Shown here: positions 21,512-30,153 of the stretch, in pieces
Numbering within the stretch: the first letter of the stretch is position 1
How the letters are laid out: every line of letters starts with the position of its first letter
DNA from: an uncultured Campylobacter sp.
GTDB taxonomy: Bacteria > Campylobacterota > Campylobacteria > Campylobacterales > Campylobacteraceae
Reading direction: 5' to 3'
Assembly: GCA_900539505.1 (NCBI GenBank)
Contig: UQCL01000003.1
Span: forward strand, 1 to 64,000
DNA: 64,000 nt
The notes under the pieces: model-generated
What the model saw: only the letters and a program-made list of their open reading frames with translations
Databases searched by the model: none
Told to the model about the DNA's origin: nothing
Made by a program: the position numbers and the translations under genes

Positions 21512-21698
21512 GCACTATATATTTTAGAGAAAATAAATGCAAGCGGTTTAAAATTCAATCACTGCGCGTATGAAAGTTTGAAATTTAGGGGCAAAGCGGG
21601 GATTTAAAATTTCGCAAATTCTAAATTTTAAATCCCAAGATTTTAGTTATACAAGCTACTGCGATAAATTTTATATTTTAATTCCTAGCTCTACGCTT

Positions 21699-22502
21699 TT
21701 ATAGCAAATCATAAATTCCATCTAGCAGGAAGTATTTTTTATCCGCTGTGCCGCGGTAAAAAGGCTCGAAAGTGTTCTGATAAGCCTTTTTGAAAAAGCC
21801 CTCTTTGCTTAGTTTGACAAGCTCTGCGTTGATGAAATCAAGCAGCTCCTTATTTCCCTTTTGCACGCCAATACCGATGAAATCGGGCTTGCCGAAGTTT
21901 TGAAACGGCACTTCGAGCGTATCGTCCACGACGGCGTAGGCTAGCACCGTGATGTTAAGGTTGATGTATCCGTCGGCTTTGCCGTCTCGGATCATCGCGT
22001 AGCATTCGCTCGTGCTTTTGCAGTAGCTTACGTTGGTAAATTTCTCTTTTTTGAGGTAATTATCTATGGTCGTACCCTCTTCGGTTATGAGCCTCATATC
22101 GCGCAAACGCGATATATCTTTGATGGCGTCCGCTTTGCGAGTTAGTACGCCGAGATTGGTCGAAAAATACGGCATCGAGAAGTCCACGTGATTTTTACGC
22201 GCCGAATCGATAACGAAGGTAGCTGCGACCATATCGACTTTATTATTGACTAGATACGAGACGCGATCGGCAGCGCTTAGAGAGACAAACTGCACTTCGC
22301 CTTGTTTGGCACCGAAAATCGCCTTTGCGATCGCATTGGCAAGCTCGATCTCAAAGCCTTCAAATTTACCACCGCTAATCTCGCTAAAAGGCGGTCTGCC
22401 ATCTCTGACGCCGACTCTGATGACGCCGCTATTTCTGATCTCTTGCAGCGTGTTTGCAAAAAGCCCCGCACAAAGCAAGATCAAAGTAAAAAGTAGTTTC
22501 AT
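21699..22502 (-). CDS. amino-acid-binding periplasmic protein (SBP family 3), paralog B
   Basis: A 267-residue solute-binding protein with a signal peptide (MKLLFTLILLCAGLFA) and the same layout as paralog A. The last 45 residues are nearly identical (EGFFKKAYQNTFEPFYRGTA, then KKYFLLDGIYDLL). Differences concentrate in the middle (FVIDSARKNHVDFSMPY against FMITQERKKQVDFSLPY), consistent with tandem duplication and substrate divergence. GGAG lies just upstream of the ATG. Confidence 0.88.
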   Translation of the reverse strand: MKLLFTLILLCAGLFANTLQEIRNSGVIRVGVRDGRPPFSEISGGKFEGFEIELANAIAKAIFGAKQGEVQFVSLSAADRVSYLVNNKVDMVAATFVIDSARKNHVDFSMPYFSTNLGVLTRKADAIKDISRLRDMRLITEEGTTIDNYLKKEKFTNVSYCKSTSECYAMIRDGKADGYINLNITVLAYAVVDDTLEVPFQNFGKPDFIGIGVQKGNKELLDFINAELVKLSKEGFFKKAYQNTFEPFYRGTADKKYFLLDGIYDLL

Positions 22503-22640
22503 TTGCCGCTCCTTTGTTTAGGTTATTTATGGCTAATTCTAGCGAAATTAAAATCAAAAGGCGCTTTTTTGGGCTAAATTTATTTGCCGTTTGCTTTTTA
22601 TGAAATTTCAAGACGCCGTTAAATTTAGCCTTAGATTTGA

Positions 22641-22646
22641 TATAAT
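22641..22646 (+). promoter_or_regulatory. -10 box of ankyrin lipoprotein gene
   Basis: GATATAATCGG contains TATAAT 27 bases before the ATG at 22673, with a GGAAAGGA ribosome-binding site in between. Confidence 0.55.
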
Positions 22647-22672
22647 CGGGCAAAATTTATGGAAAGGACGAT

Positions 22673-23698
22673 ATGAAAAATTTTATCTTTTTGTGGCTTT
22701 TGCTTGCGGGCTGCACTTTCGGCGCCGCTAAAGAGGATGCGGCGGCTTCTACTACGCAGCAGGTGGCGTCAAATTTGCCGCAGCCAAATTTTGAAATTTT
22801 TTACGATGAAAATGCTAGCGATGCGCAGATAGATGCGGGCTTGGACGCGCTTTTGGAATTCGCGGCGCAAAACAGGGGCAGGATCGACGAGGATTTCGGG
22901 GAGTTTGGCGAGCGAATTTTTACGCCATTTATTGCAAATATGAAACTAATGCGAAGCGGAAAGCTTGATTTTACACGAATTACTCGAATACTTGCGTTTA
23001 AGCCTGATTTGAACTACAATGAAGGATATATCGGCTCGCCGTTGCAAACTGCGATTTCTTACGGCTGTCCGCTTGATTTTGGTGCGGGCATTGATGCGCC
23101 AAGCAGCGCTGATTTGGGTGCAGACGAAAAGAATTTGATAACTCCAAGCGAAAAGTTAGGACGTCGCACAATTTTAAAAAATGCGGATGTGTTGCGATTA
23201 GTGCGATTTTTGGTAGAGCACGGCGCAAATATACATGCACGCGGGTCGTTACATCTAGCCACATCGTGCGGAGATTTTGAGACGTTTTCATTACTTCTTG
23301 AGCTGGGCACTACAGATATTAGCGGCGTGGTAAGCTCGGTTGCAGGCGGAGAGCTGCTATTTTTACGAGATGCAGGTTTTATCGTTTCGGCATATAAAAA
23401 TCCGCCTGATCCACGTGCTCGTGAGTTCATAAAGAGCGCGAGATTTAAAAAATTCCGCGACGGAAGGCTACGCTATGTAGAGGAAATTTTAAAATTTCAA
23501 AGCTTGCGCGAGCTACCGCAAAATGAGCTAACGGGCTTGATTAAGCTAGCCGCAGTACTGGATGATACAGACACGGTGGAGTTTTTGCTCGTTCACGGCC
23601 TTTGCAAGCAGAAAGAGCTTTGCGAGTTTCTAAAAGCGCAGGCGAAAACTTACGACGCTGCAAAAATTTCTAAAATTTTAAGCTGCAAAGAGAAGTAA
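22673..23698 (+). CDS. ankyrin-repeat-like lipoprotein
   Basis: A 341-residue protein with a lipoprotein signal (LAGC at residues 11-14), so it is probably membrane-anchored on the periplasmic side. Degenerate ankyrin-like helix pairs are visible: GSPLQTAISYGCPLDFG, VRFLVEHGANIHARG, LHLATSCGDFETFSLLLELG and DTVEFLLVHGLCKQ. It is a binding scaffold by family; the partner is unknown. No adjacent catalase gene, which often accompanies ankyrin proteins in this genus. Confidence 0.75.
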   Translation: MKNFIFLWLLLAGCTFGAAKEDAAASTTQQVASNLPQPNFEIFYDENASDAQIDAGLDALLEFAAQNRGRIDEDFGEFGERIFTPFIANMKLMRSGKLDFTRITRILAFKPDLNYNEGYIGSPLQTAISYGCPLDFGAGIDAPSSADLGADEKNLITPSEKLGRRTILKNADVLRLVRFLVEHGANIHARGSLHLATSCGDFETFSLLLELGTTDISGVVSSVAGGELLFLRDAGFIVSAYKNPPDPRAREFIKSARFKKFRDGRLRYVEEILKFQSLRELPQNELTGLIKLAAVLDDTDTVEFLLVHGLCKQKELCEFLKAQAKTYDAAKISKILSCKEK

Positions 23699-23962
23699 AT
23701 TTTAAAATTTGAGCAGCTATGGCGGTGCAAAGCAGATAAATTCGCTATTATAATTGTGCTAGTCGCAGTCGCCCTACTTTGTTATTTAGCGCGAGCGAAA
23801 AAGCAAAATTTGTTCCGCCTAACCTACCCTCCTCCGCTTATCAAACAGCTCGCTATTAAGTTCATTCGAGATAAATTTTAATGTATTTGCCAGACAGCGT
23901 GGCGGCGGAGGTAAATTTTAAAATTTAATCAATATAAAGGACAAATTTAAGTGCCATTGTTA

Positions 23963-23968
23963 TATAAT
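23963..23968 (+). promoter_or_regulatory. -10 box of first DUF805 gene
   Basis: GTTATATAATTT contains TATAAT about 30 bases before the ATG. The leader ends in TTTTTTAAAAAGGAGTTT, nearly the same ribosome-binding context as the second DUF805 gene at 31711. Confidence 0.5.
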
Positions 23969-23997
23969 TTATCTTATTTTTTAAAAAGGAGTTTGAG

Positions 23998-24405
23998 ATG
24001 ACTTTTATAGAGTCTGTTCGCACTTGTCTCAAAGAGAATTATTGCAACTTTGAGGGGCGTGCACCACGTTCAGAGTACTGGTGGTTTGCATTATTTGCGG
24101 CACTTTTAGGAATTGTAACGTTAGTATTGGATGGCTTTTTAGGCACCTATGCCGTTACGAGTTCCGGTAGAATGATCGGTTTCATTAACTCAATCTTTTT
24201 ATTGGCAATACTTTTACCTTCTATCGCCGTGGCGGTAAGGCGTCTGCACGATACCGATAGAAGCGGCTGGTTTTATCTGTTAATTTTTGTCCCGATAATA
24301 GGCCCGGTAGTATTGATCGTATTTTTTATCCAGCAAGGCACTAACGGAGGCAACCGCTTTGGAGACGATCCGTTGCGACCCGCAAGCAGAGGCTCGATTT
24401 TTTAA
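23998..24405 (+). CDS. DUF805 inner-membrane protein, copy 1
   Basis: A 135-residue protein with four predicted membrane helices. DUF805 signatures are NFEGRAPRSEYWWFALF near the N terminus, RRLHDTDRSGWFYLL, and a C-terminal GGNRFGDDPL. Function is unknown in the family. It is paralogous to the gene at 31711; both begin MTF-ESV-TC-K. A good terminator follows. Confidence 0.9.
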   Translation: MTFIESVRTCLKENYCNFEGRAPRSEYWWFALFAALLGIVTLVLDGFLGTYAVTSSGRMIGFINSIFLLAILLPSIAVAVRRLHDTDRSGWFYLLIFVPIIGPVVLIVFFIQQGTNGGNRFGDDPLRPASRGSIF

Positions 24406-24440
24406 AGCGCACACACAGTCTTTGCAAATAAGCTAAATTT

Positions 24441-24474
24441 AGGGCTAATTCCATTTTGGTTTTTAGCCCTTTTT
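24441..24474 (+). terminator. Rho-independent terminator after DUF805 copy 1
   Basis: AGGGCTAA and TTAGCCCT form an 8-base stem with a 14-base loop, followed by TTTT. It sits 36 bases after the gene and before the convergent Crp/Fnr gene. Confidence 0.75.
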
Positions 24475-24538
24475 AATAGGCGGTTTTGCTCAAAATAGCC
24501 TTTTGTGTTTAAATTTAGATCCACTGCGCAGATTCAAA

Positions 24539-25135
24539 CTACAAAATTTTAATCCTATTGCCCTTTAATTTCACGATCTTTTTGTCGTTTACGAGTTTCG
24601 TAATCGCCTGGGAGACGTTTTGGCGAGGCGCGCCGAGCAGGCTTGCCAGCGTCATTATATTAAAGGGAAGCTCCACGATCTTATCTGCGTTTGCGATGCG
24701 ATTTAGAAAATTTAAAATTCGCGTCTGGATTTTCGCAAAGACGATCTCTTTAATTAAAATTCGCTGCGAGTAGATATTTTTGATAAGCGCGTTTATGATC
24801 GAGCTTGCGAACTCGTCTCCAAGCAGCTCAAAAAGCTCCGAGATGTTGATCTGTAGCGTCTCGCAGTCGCTTAAAATTTCAAGGCTAGTATTTTTATCCA
24901 AGCAGATGTAGGCGCCGCTTTTTACGAAGCTAAAGATAAATTCCTTGCCGTTTTCGTAGCAGTTTAGCTTCGCCCTGCCACGCAGCAGAATGATAAATTT
25001 AAACTTCTGCGCGTAGATCACGTCGCCGCGAGCGTAGCTTTCGCGCCTAAATTTAGCAATCCGCTCCCTACTTAAAAAGTCGAATTTCTCGCTGTAATCG
25101 TTATTTAGTCTATCTATCATAGCAGCTCTTTGCAT
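24539..25135 (-). CDS. Crp/Fnr-family transcription regulator
   Basis: A 198-residue regulator with a cNMP-binding-like beta barrel (about residues 20-110), a dimer helix (about 112-145) and a C-terminal winged helix (LASLLGAPRQNVSQAITKL as the helix-turn-helix). Three scattered Cys residues do not form the N-terminal cluster of Fnr, so the sensed signal is not an Fnr-type iron-sulfur centre. It is transcribed away from the cytochrome-TorA cassette. A perfectly placed palindrome in the shared gap suggests it activates that cassette. The start could also be the ATG five codons downstream. Confidence 0.85.
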   Translation of the reverse strand: MQRAAMIDRLNNDYSEKFDFLSRERIAKFRRESYARGDVIYAQKFKFIILLRGRAKLNCYENGKEFIFSFVKSGAYICLDKNTSLEILSDCETLQINISELFELLGDEFASSIINALIKNIYSQRILIKEIVFAKIQTRILNFLNRIANADKIVELPFNIMTLASLLGAPRQNVSQAITKLVNDKKIVKLKGNRIKIL

Positions 25136-25170
25136 AAAATTTCACGTAAATTTTACATAAAAAGGATAAA

Positions 25171-25190
25171 TTCGTCGCAATCGCGACAAA
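25171..25190. promoter_or_regulatory. candidate Crp/Fnr operator upstream of reductase cassette 1
   Basis: TTCGTCGC-AATC-GCGACAAA is an inverted repeat (7 of 8 positions) whose core GTCGC-N4-GCGAC has the same 14-base geometry as an Fnr box. Its centre (25180.5) lies 41.5 bases before the start predicted from the -10 at 25210, the class II activator position. Confidence 0.55.
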
Positions 25191-25209
25191 TTTAAATTTA
25201 TCTTTGATT

Positions 25210-25215
25210 TATAAT
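25210..25215 (+). promoter_or_regulatory. -10 box of reductase cassette 1
   Basis: GATTTATAATTC contains TATAAT; predicted start near 25222, then a leader of about 26 bases with AAAGGA before the cytochrome ATG. Confidence 0.6.
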
Positions 25216-25247
25216 TCGCGTTAAAGACAATCTAGAAAGGATACTTT

Positions 25248-25814
25248 ATGAGGAAAATTTTTATCTCATTTATCTGTGCGTGTTCGCTTTTTGGCGGTGA
25301 GGTGATCTCCAAAACCACGGCGATCTCGCAGGACGGCAAAGCAATCGGCGAGGCTGAAATTTTAACGCCGATCGAGGTGATATCCAGCGAGGGTAATGTT
25401 ACCAAGATTAAAATTAAAGGCGTCGTGAGCGAAAACTATCAGCTTCAGATCCAAAAAAATATGAAGGAGGCTGAAATTTACGCGATTTTTACGAACGAAG
25501 CCGAAACAAATTTTAAAAAGGGCAAAAAGCTCGAGGACGATTACGGCGAGATCTGGTACGAGGTCGAGGGAATTTACGAGGTTGGCTCGGATGCCGTAGC
25601 TAAGGACGCTAAGGCGCTTTATGCGGAGGCAAAGACAAACTACGAGCAGATCTGCTCGGCGTGTCACCGCTTGCATGAGCCAAAGAGCTTCACGGCAAAT
25701 CAATGGCCTGCAAATTTACAAGAGATGATCAATGCAAACTACGTAGCGCTCGAGGGCGACGAGCTAAATTTGATCATAAAATATCTACAACACAACGCAA
25801 AAAAACCTGAATGA
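25248..25814 (+). CDS. monohaem cytochrome c partner of TorA-like reductase 1
   Basis: A 188-residue periplasmic protein: signal peptide of about 17 residues, an N-terminal beta-rich domain (about 18-125), then one haem site CSACH at residues 136-140 followed by RLHEPKSFTANQWP. The C-terminal haem domain resembles that of TorC/NapC-associated cytochromes. In C. jejuni a similar monohaem cytochrome (Cj0265c) is paired with a TorA-like reductase (Cj0264c). It probably delivers electrons to the downstream enzyme, 13 bases away. Confidence 0.85.
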   Translation: MRKIFISFICACSLFGGEVISKTTAISQDGKAIGEAEILTPIEVISSEGNVTKIKIKGVVSENYQLQIQKNMKEAEIYAIFTNEAETNFKKGKKLEDDYGEIWYEVEGIYEVGSDAVAKDAKALYAEAKTNYEQICSACHRLHEPKSFTANQWPANLQEMINANYVALEGDELNLIIKYLQHNAKKPE

Positions 25815-25827
25815 TAAAGGAGATCAG

Positions 25828-28275
25828 ATGAAAAGGCGAGACTTTTTAAAGGCAGGGATTTTAGGCGCAAGCGCGGCTAGCGCTAGCAGGATCGAGGGGG
25901 TCACGCAGACGATTTTCGATAACAAAAAAGTATTCGGCGCAAATAGATTCGGCCCTTTTTGGCTAAATTTAAACTCGTCGCAGATCGTTTCGGTAAGCGA
26001 ATTCGAGGGCGATAAATTTCCAAACACGATGAATTACAGCTTGCCCGATAATATCCAAAACGAAAACCGCGTGCTCTATCCGATGGTGCGCAAAAGCTAT
26101 CTAAAGGCAAAAGGCGCGGCAAAGAGCGAGCTGCGCGTTAAAGAGGAGTTTGTGCGGGTTAGCTGGGACACGGCCCTTGATCTAGCGGCGAAAGCTTTGA
26201 AAGAAAATTTCGACAAATACGGCGCCGAGGCGATCTACGGCGAGTGCTACTGGTGGGGCGGCAGCGGCAAGATCGGCTGGGGACGCACCGTAGCGCACCG
26301 AATGCTTAAAATTTTAGGCGGCTACGTAGAGGAAAGCGGTGATTATTCGACTGGCGCGGGGCTCGTCATCATGCCTCACGTGCTGGGCTCAAGCGCCGTT
26401 TACGACGCGCCTACTACGTGGAAAGCGATCGTCAAAAACGCTAAAAACGTCGTATTTTGGGCGACCGATCCTGCGGTAACCAATCAAATTTCATCCATTC
26501 CGCCTACGCACGACGGCTACATCGGCATGCAAGAGCTTAAAAAATCGGGCATCAAAACTTATAGCGTAAACGTGATGAGAAACGACACCGCGCGCTACTT
26601 CGGCAGCGAAGATATCATTGTGCGCCCGAATACCGATACCGCGCTCATCATCGGCATGTGCCATTATCTGTTTACGAACAACCTCTACGACGAGGAATTT
26701 ATCAAAAAATACACCGTCGGATTTAATAAATTTAAAGCGTATTTTCTAGGCGAGAGCGATAAAATCGTAAAGGACGCAGCTTGGGCGAGCAAAATTTGCG
26801 GGCTTAGCGAGGATGCTATTGCGAAATTTGCTACAGCGCTTGCAAAGGAGCCGACTACGATTTTAATCGGTCGCGGTTTGCAGCGCGCCGATCATGGCGA
26901 GCAGCCTTTCTGGGCGCTAGTGGCGCTTAATGCGATGCTAGGATATATCGGCAAGGAGGGGCTCGGCTTTGAATTTAGCTTAGGCTACGGTTCTGCGGGC
27001 GCTACGAATAAGGTGGCTCCGATTTTAAAGGGACTTAGCACGCGCATAGATGAAAAATACGAAAACACGGGCTCTGCGCCTTGGAAAAACGCGAAAAACA
27101 TCACCATCCCGTCCTCTCGCAGCATAGAGGCGCTGGAGCATCCAGGCAAGCAGATCGATTATGACGGTACCAAGATCAAGCTGCCGCATATGAGAGTCGC
27201 ATATATGGCGTGCGGATCGATGTTTACGCGCCATCAAGACGTGAATAATATTGTGAGGCAGTGGCGTAAATTCGACACCGTCATCACCGCCGAGCCGTAC
27301 TGGACGAGCACGGCGAAGCTTAGCGACATCGTGCTTCCCGTCGCGATCGAGGTCGAACGCAACGACATCAACCAAACGGGCGCTACGGGCGAATATATAG
27401 TTGCTTACAGACCTGCAATCGAGCCGATGGGCGAGAGTAAGAGCGACTTTTGGATCTGCGAGCAGATCTGCAAGCGCTGGGGATACGGCGAGGTCTTTAG
27501 CGAGGGCAAGGACGAGTTAGGCTGGATGAAAGAATTCTACGCCGATGCCGTAGAGCAAGCCAAAGGCCTAAATATAACGATGCCTAGCTTTGAGGAATTT
27601 TACGACAAAGGCTTTGTGCGCTTTGAAAAAGACGACGAGAGCAGCGCGCTATATACGCGCCTTGCGGCATTCCGCGAAAATCCCGCCAAAAACCGCCTCG
27701 GCACGCCGTCTGGCAAGATCGAGCTTTACTCACCAACGATCGCTAAGATGGGCTATGCCGACTGCCCGCCGATGCCTACTTGGATCGAGCCAAAAGAGTG
27801 GCTAGGCGATGCGAAAAAGACGGCGAAGTATCCGATCCACATCGTAAGCCCGCACTCTCGCTACCGCCTGCACAGCCAGCTAAACAACTCGATCATCAGA
27901 AATTTTGCCGAGGTTAGCGGCAGAGAGCCGGTGCTGATAAATCCAAAAGACGCCGAAGCTCGCGGGCTTGCGAACGGCGACATCGTGCGCGTTTTCAATG
28001 ACCGCGGCGAAATTTTGGCAGGCGTACTCGTTACCGACATCGTGCCCGAGCGCGTCGCAGCGATCTGCGAGGGCGCGTGGTACGATCCCGAGGTTTGGGG
28101 CGAGAAGAGCCTCTGCCAGCACGGCTGCGTAAACGTGCTTACGTTCGATAAAGGCACGTCAAGTCTCGCGCAAAGCAACTCGGCTCACACCGTGCTAGCG
28201 CAGATTGAGAAATTTAAAGGGGAGATTAAACCTATAACGGCGTTTTCAAAACCTAAAATCTTACAATCTTTGTAG
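25828..28275 (+). CDS. periplasmic molybdopterin S/N-oxide reductase, cassette 1 (TorA/BisC type)
   Basis: An 815-residue DMSO-reductase-family enzyme. Its Tat signal has the twin arginine in KRRDFLKAG. The molybdenum ligand is expected to be the Ser of GDYSTGAG (about residue 174), the mark of the TMAO/DMSO/biotin-sulfoxide group. The substrate-side loop is unusual, CYWWGG (140-145), where relatives including paralog 2 have SYGWxS. The C-terminal cofactor domain has VRVFNDRGEILAG and EGAWYDPE. Likely terminal reductase for TMAO, DMSO or a related S-oxide. Confidence 0.88.
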   Translation: MKRRDFLKAGILGASAASASRIEGVTQTIFDNKKVFGANRFGPFWLNLNSSQIVSVSEFEGDKFPNTMNYSLPDNIQNENRVLYPMVRKSYLKAKGAAKSELRVKEEFVRVSWDTALDLAAKALKENFDKYGAEAIYGECYWWGGSGKIGWGRTVAHRMLKILGGYVEESGDYSTGAGLVIMPHVLGSSAVYDAPTTWKAIVKNAKNVVFWATDPAVTNQISSIPPTHDGYIGMQELKKSGIKTYSVNVMRNDTARYFGSEDIIVRPNTDTALIIGMCHYLFTNNLYDEEFIKKYTVGFNKFKAYFLGESDKIVKDAAWASKICGLSEDAIAKFATALAKEPTTILIGRGLQRADHGEQPFWALVALNAMLGYIGKEGLGFEFSLGYGSAGATNKVAPILKGLSTRIDEKYENTGSAPWKNAKNITIPSSRSIEALEHPGKQIDYDGTKIKLPHMRVAYMACGSMFTRHQDVNNIVRQWRKFDTVITAEPYWTSTAKLSDIVLPVAIEVERNDINQTGATGEYIVAYRPAIEPMGESKSDFWICEQICKRWGYGEVFSEGKDELGWMKEFYADAVEQAKGLNITMPSFEEFYDKGFVRFEKDDESSALYTRLAAFRENPAKNRLGTPSGKIELYSPTIAKMGYADCPPMPTWIEPKEWLGDAKKTAKYPIHIVSPHSRYRLHSQLNNSIIRNFAEVSGREPVLINPKDAEARGLANGDIVRVFNDRGEILAGVLVTDIVPERVAAICEGAWYDPEVWGEKSLCQHGCVNVLTFDKGTSSLAQSNSAHTVLAQIEKFKGEIKPITAFSKPKILQSL

Positions 28276-28291
28276 AATTTAACGCGTCGTC

Positions 28292-28394
28292 TCGCGAGTG
28301 CTTTTGAGAGAGATTTGAAATTTTAAGTTTGCGGCAGACTACTTGTCTAGCCTTGACTTAAAATTTCTGCACAACTCTCAAAATCATCTCGCGA
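28292..28394. repeat. 103-base composite stem-loop downstream of reductase 1
   Basis: Nested inverted repeats: TCGCGAG (28292-28298) with CTCGCGA (28388-28394), TTTTGAGAG (28302-28310) with CTCTCAAAA (28375-28383), and GAAATTTTAAGT (28317-28328) with ACTTAAAATTTC (28356-28367). A small AGAC/GTCT hairpin sits inside. All three outer helices are perfect, and the internal gaps are nearly symmetrical (3/4 and 6/7 bases). It could be a structured RNA, a terminator or a mobile palindromic element. Confidence 0.6.
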
Positions 28395-28546
28395 TACTTC
28401 CGCTTGTCTTTTTGTGCTCAAATTTGCAATTCAACAAATTTGGGCGTAAATTTACTTCTTTCGTATCCGTCAAATTTGAATGTAAATTTTGCGCGGATTA
28501 AAAAACTCTGCTAAAATTCGCTTAAATTTAACCCAAAGGCATCGCC

Positions 28547-29263
28547 GTGCAAACCCCGAATTTGATCCGAAATTTTATCCGCAAACGCATCGTTTCAGAG
28601 TGCATTTTACTGCCTTTTTTCTACCCCGAGGAGGGCGAGTTTGAGAGTTTTCAGGAGGGGTATAGGCTCGCTAGCCGCAAAACTGGCGAGGAGCTTGCGG
28701 ACGATACACCAGGACAGTGGCGCAAGAGCTGGCGGGTCATCGCACGTAACGGCATGGATGATCCGTTTTTCGTCGATTTTGCCCCGGGGGACGCTTCGCC
28801 CGTGTATTTTGCCTATCACGGCGCTGGCTCTTGGGAGCCGATAAAGGTCGCGGACGATATCGTTAAATTTGAAGAAATTTTAACCGTCCTTGCCGCGCTT
28901 GAGGCACCTTGCTCACTTGATGCGATTGCGCCGCTTGCTGATTTAAACAACGAATTTTACCGCGAGCTGGCGGACGATTACGCGCGGAAAGATGAAGCGC
29001 GCGAGGAGCCGGGATATAGATATTTCAGCGTTTTCATCGAGGATCTGGGCACGGACAAGGTAAAAACGCTCGTATTTTTAAAGAAATTTTTTGAAGATGG
29101 GAGCTTTGCGGCGACTCAAGATAGGACGCAAAATTTACCGCTTTGCCTTTTTAGCGGCATAGAGGAGCTGGCGCTGCCGCTGCAAAACAAACTCGCCTCG
29201 CTCGGAGTTAAATTTTACGCACAAGAGATCTCTTTTAGCGAATTTATCGCGCGAAGTAGTTAA
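28547..29263 (+). CDS. SMI1/KNR4 (SUKH)-like protein, possible immunity protein
   Basis: A 238-residue cytoplasmic protein. Residues about 60-115 (WRVIARNGMDDPFFVDFAPG followed by VYFAYHGAGSWEP and ADDIVKFEEIL) have the look of a SUKH/SMI1-KNR4 domain, whose bacterial members often neutralise contact-dependent toxins. The C-terminal third (LGTDKVKTLVFLKKFFEDG) is unassigned. The start is GTG 28547, with AAAGG seven bases before. No toxin gene is adjacent. Confidence 0.6.
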   Translation: MQTPNLIRNFIRKRIVSECILLPFFYPEEGEFESFQEGYRLASRKTGEELADDTPGQWRKSWRVIARNGMDDPFFVDFAPGDASPVYFAYHGAGSWEPIKVADDIVKFEEILTVLAALEAPCSLDAIAPLADLNNEFYRELADDYARKDEAREEPGYRYFSVFIEDLGTDKVKTLVFLKKFFEDGSFAATQDRTQNLPLCLFSGIEELALPLQNKLASLGVKFYAQEISFSEFIARSS

Positions 29264-29292
29264 GCGGGCAAATTTTAAAATTTCAACTCCCG

Positions 29293-29321
29293 CTGCTGCT
29301 AAATTTAAAATTTAGCAGCAG
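29293..29321. repeat. perfect palindrome between convergent genes
   Basis: CTGCTGCTAAATTT and its exact complement AAATTTAGCAGCAG flank a single central A. With an unpaired AT centre it forms a GC-based stem; likely part of transcription termination between the SUKH gene and tpx. A second stem, CGCCCTACT / AGTAGGGCG, lies at 29441-29473. Confidence 0.5.
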
Positions 29322-29539
29322 GCGATCCTATAAATTTCGTTCTCATTCGCTTACTATTACTGTGCGTTAACAGCTTTGCGTACGCTAGAGCGCAAATTAA
29401 AGCATAAAATCAAAATGTAAAATTGAAGTAGAATTTTAAGCGCCCTACTTCGTTTTTTACTTGCAGTAGGGCGAATTTGCTTAAAGTAGTGAACTAAAGC
29501 GAGGCTAAAATTATCCAAACCTTGGATCTATTATCTTGC

Positions 29540-30064
29540 TCAGTTAGAGCAGCTGTTGCGAGCGACGAGCTCTGCAAAATCTAGGGCTGCGTCGTAGTCG
29601 GGCTCAGAGGCTATATCACTTACAAGCTCTTTATAAACCACGACGCCTGCAGTATCTATGACGAAGATTGCTCTGGCACTGAGACCTGCTAATGCGCCGC
29701 TGGCGATGAGGGTGCCGTAGCGGCGGCAAAATTCCTTATCGCGGAAATCGCTTGCAACGCGTAGATTTTTGATCCCCTCAGTCGTGCAAAACCTCCCCAT
29801 CGCAAACGGTAAATCCATCGAAACGACGATTACTTCAGTGTTAGGAAGCGATGCGGCGCGCTCGTTGAACTTACGTGCCTCCGTCGCGCAGACGGGCGTA
29901 TCTAGCGACGGCACGGCGACGATAATTTGCACGTGCTTGCCGTTAGCGATCTCGATTTCGCTTAGATCTTGAGCTACTAAGCACACTTGCGGCGCGCGAT
30001 CGCCTAGATTTATCTCTTGCCCGCTTAACTCTACGGGCTTTCCTTGAAATGTTACTGTTGACAT
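29540..30064 (-). CDS. tpx: thiol peroxidase
   Basis: A 174-residue atypical 2-Cys peroxiredoxin. The peroxidatic Cys lies in SLDTPVCATEARKF, the resolving Cys in MGRFCTTEGIKN. It starts with the Tpx N terminus (TVTFQGKPVELSG). It reduces peroxides using thioredoxin, a usual defence in microaerophiles. AAAGGAC precedes the ATG, and TATATT at 30094-30099 is a possible -10. Confidence 0.95.
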   Translation of the reverse strand: MSTVTFQGKPVELSGQEINLGDRAPQVCLVAQDLSEIEIANGKHVQIIVAVPSLDTPVCATEARKFNERAASLPNTEVIVVSMDLPFAMGRFCTTEGIKNLRVASDFRDKEFCRRYGTLIASGALAGLSARAIFVIDTAGVVVYKELVSDIASEPDYDAALDFAELVARNSCSN

Positions 30065-30153
30065 TTTTGTCCTTTGCTTTGAATTTGTAGTGGCGAATAT
30101 ACAAAAATTCCTTAAATTTCAGGTAAAATTGCTTTAAAAATCAAGGAGAGCAG

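Noticed and set aside
23735..23881. Open frame with a hydrophobic stretch (FAIIIVLVAVALLCYLARAKK) after the ankyrin gene
   Set aside because: It looks like a small membrane protein, but the frame has no ATG and only a GTG inside the hydrophobic part. It is the read-through frame of the previous gene, and a TATAAT lies within it.
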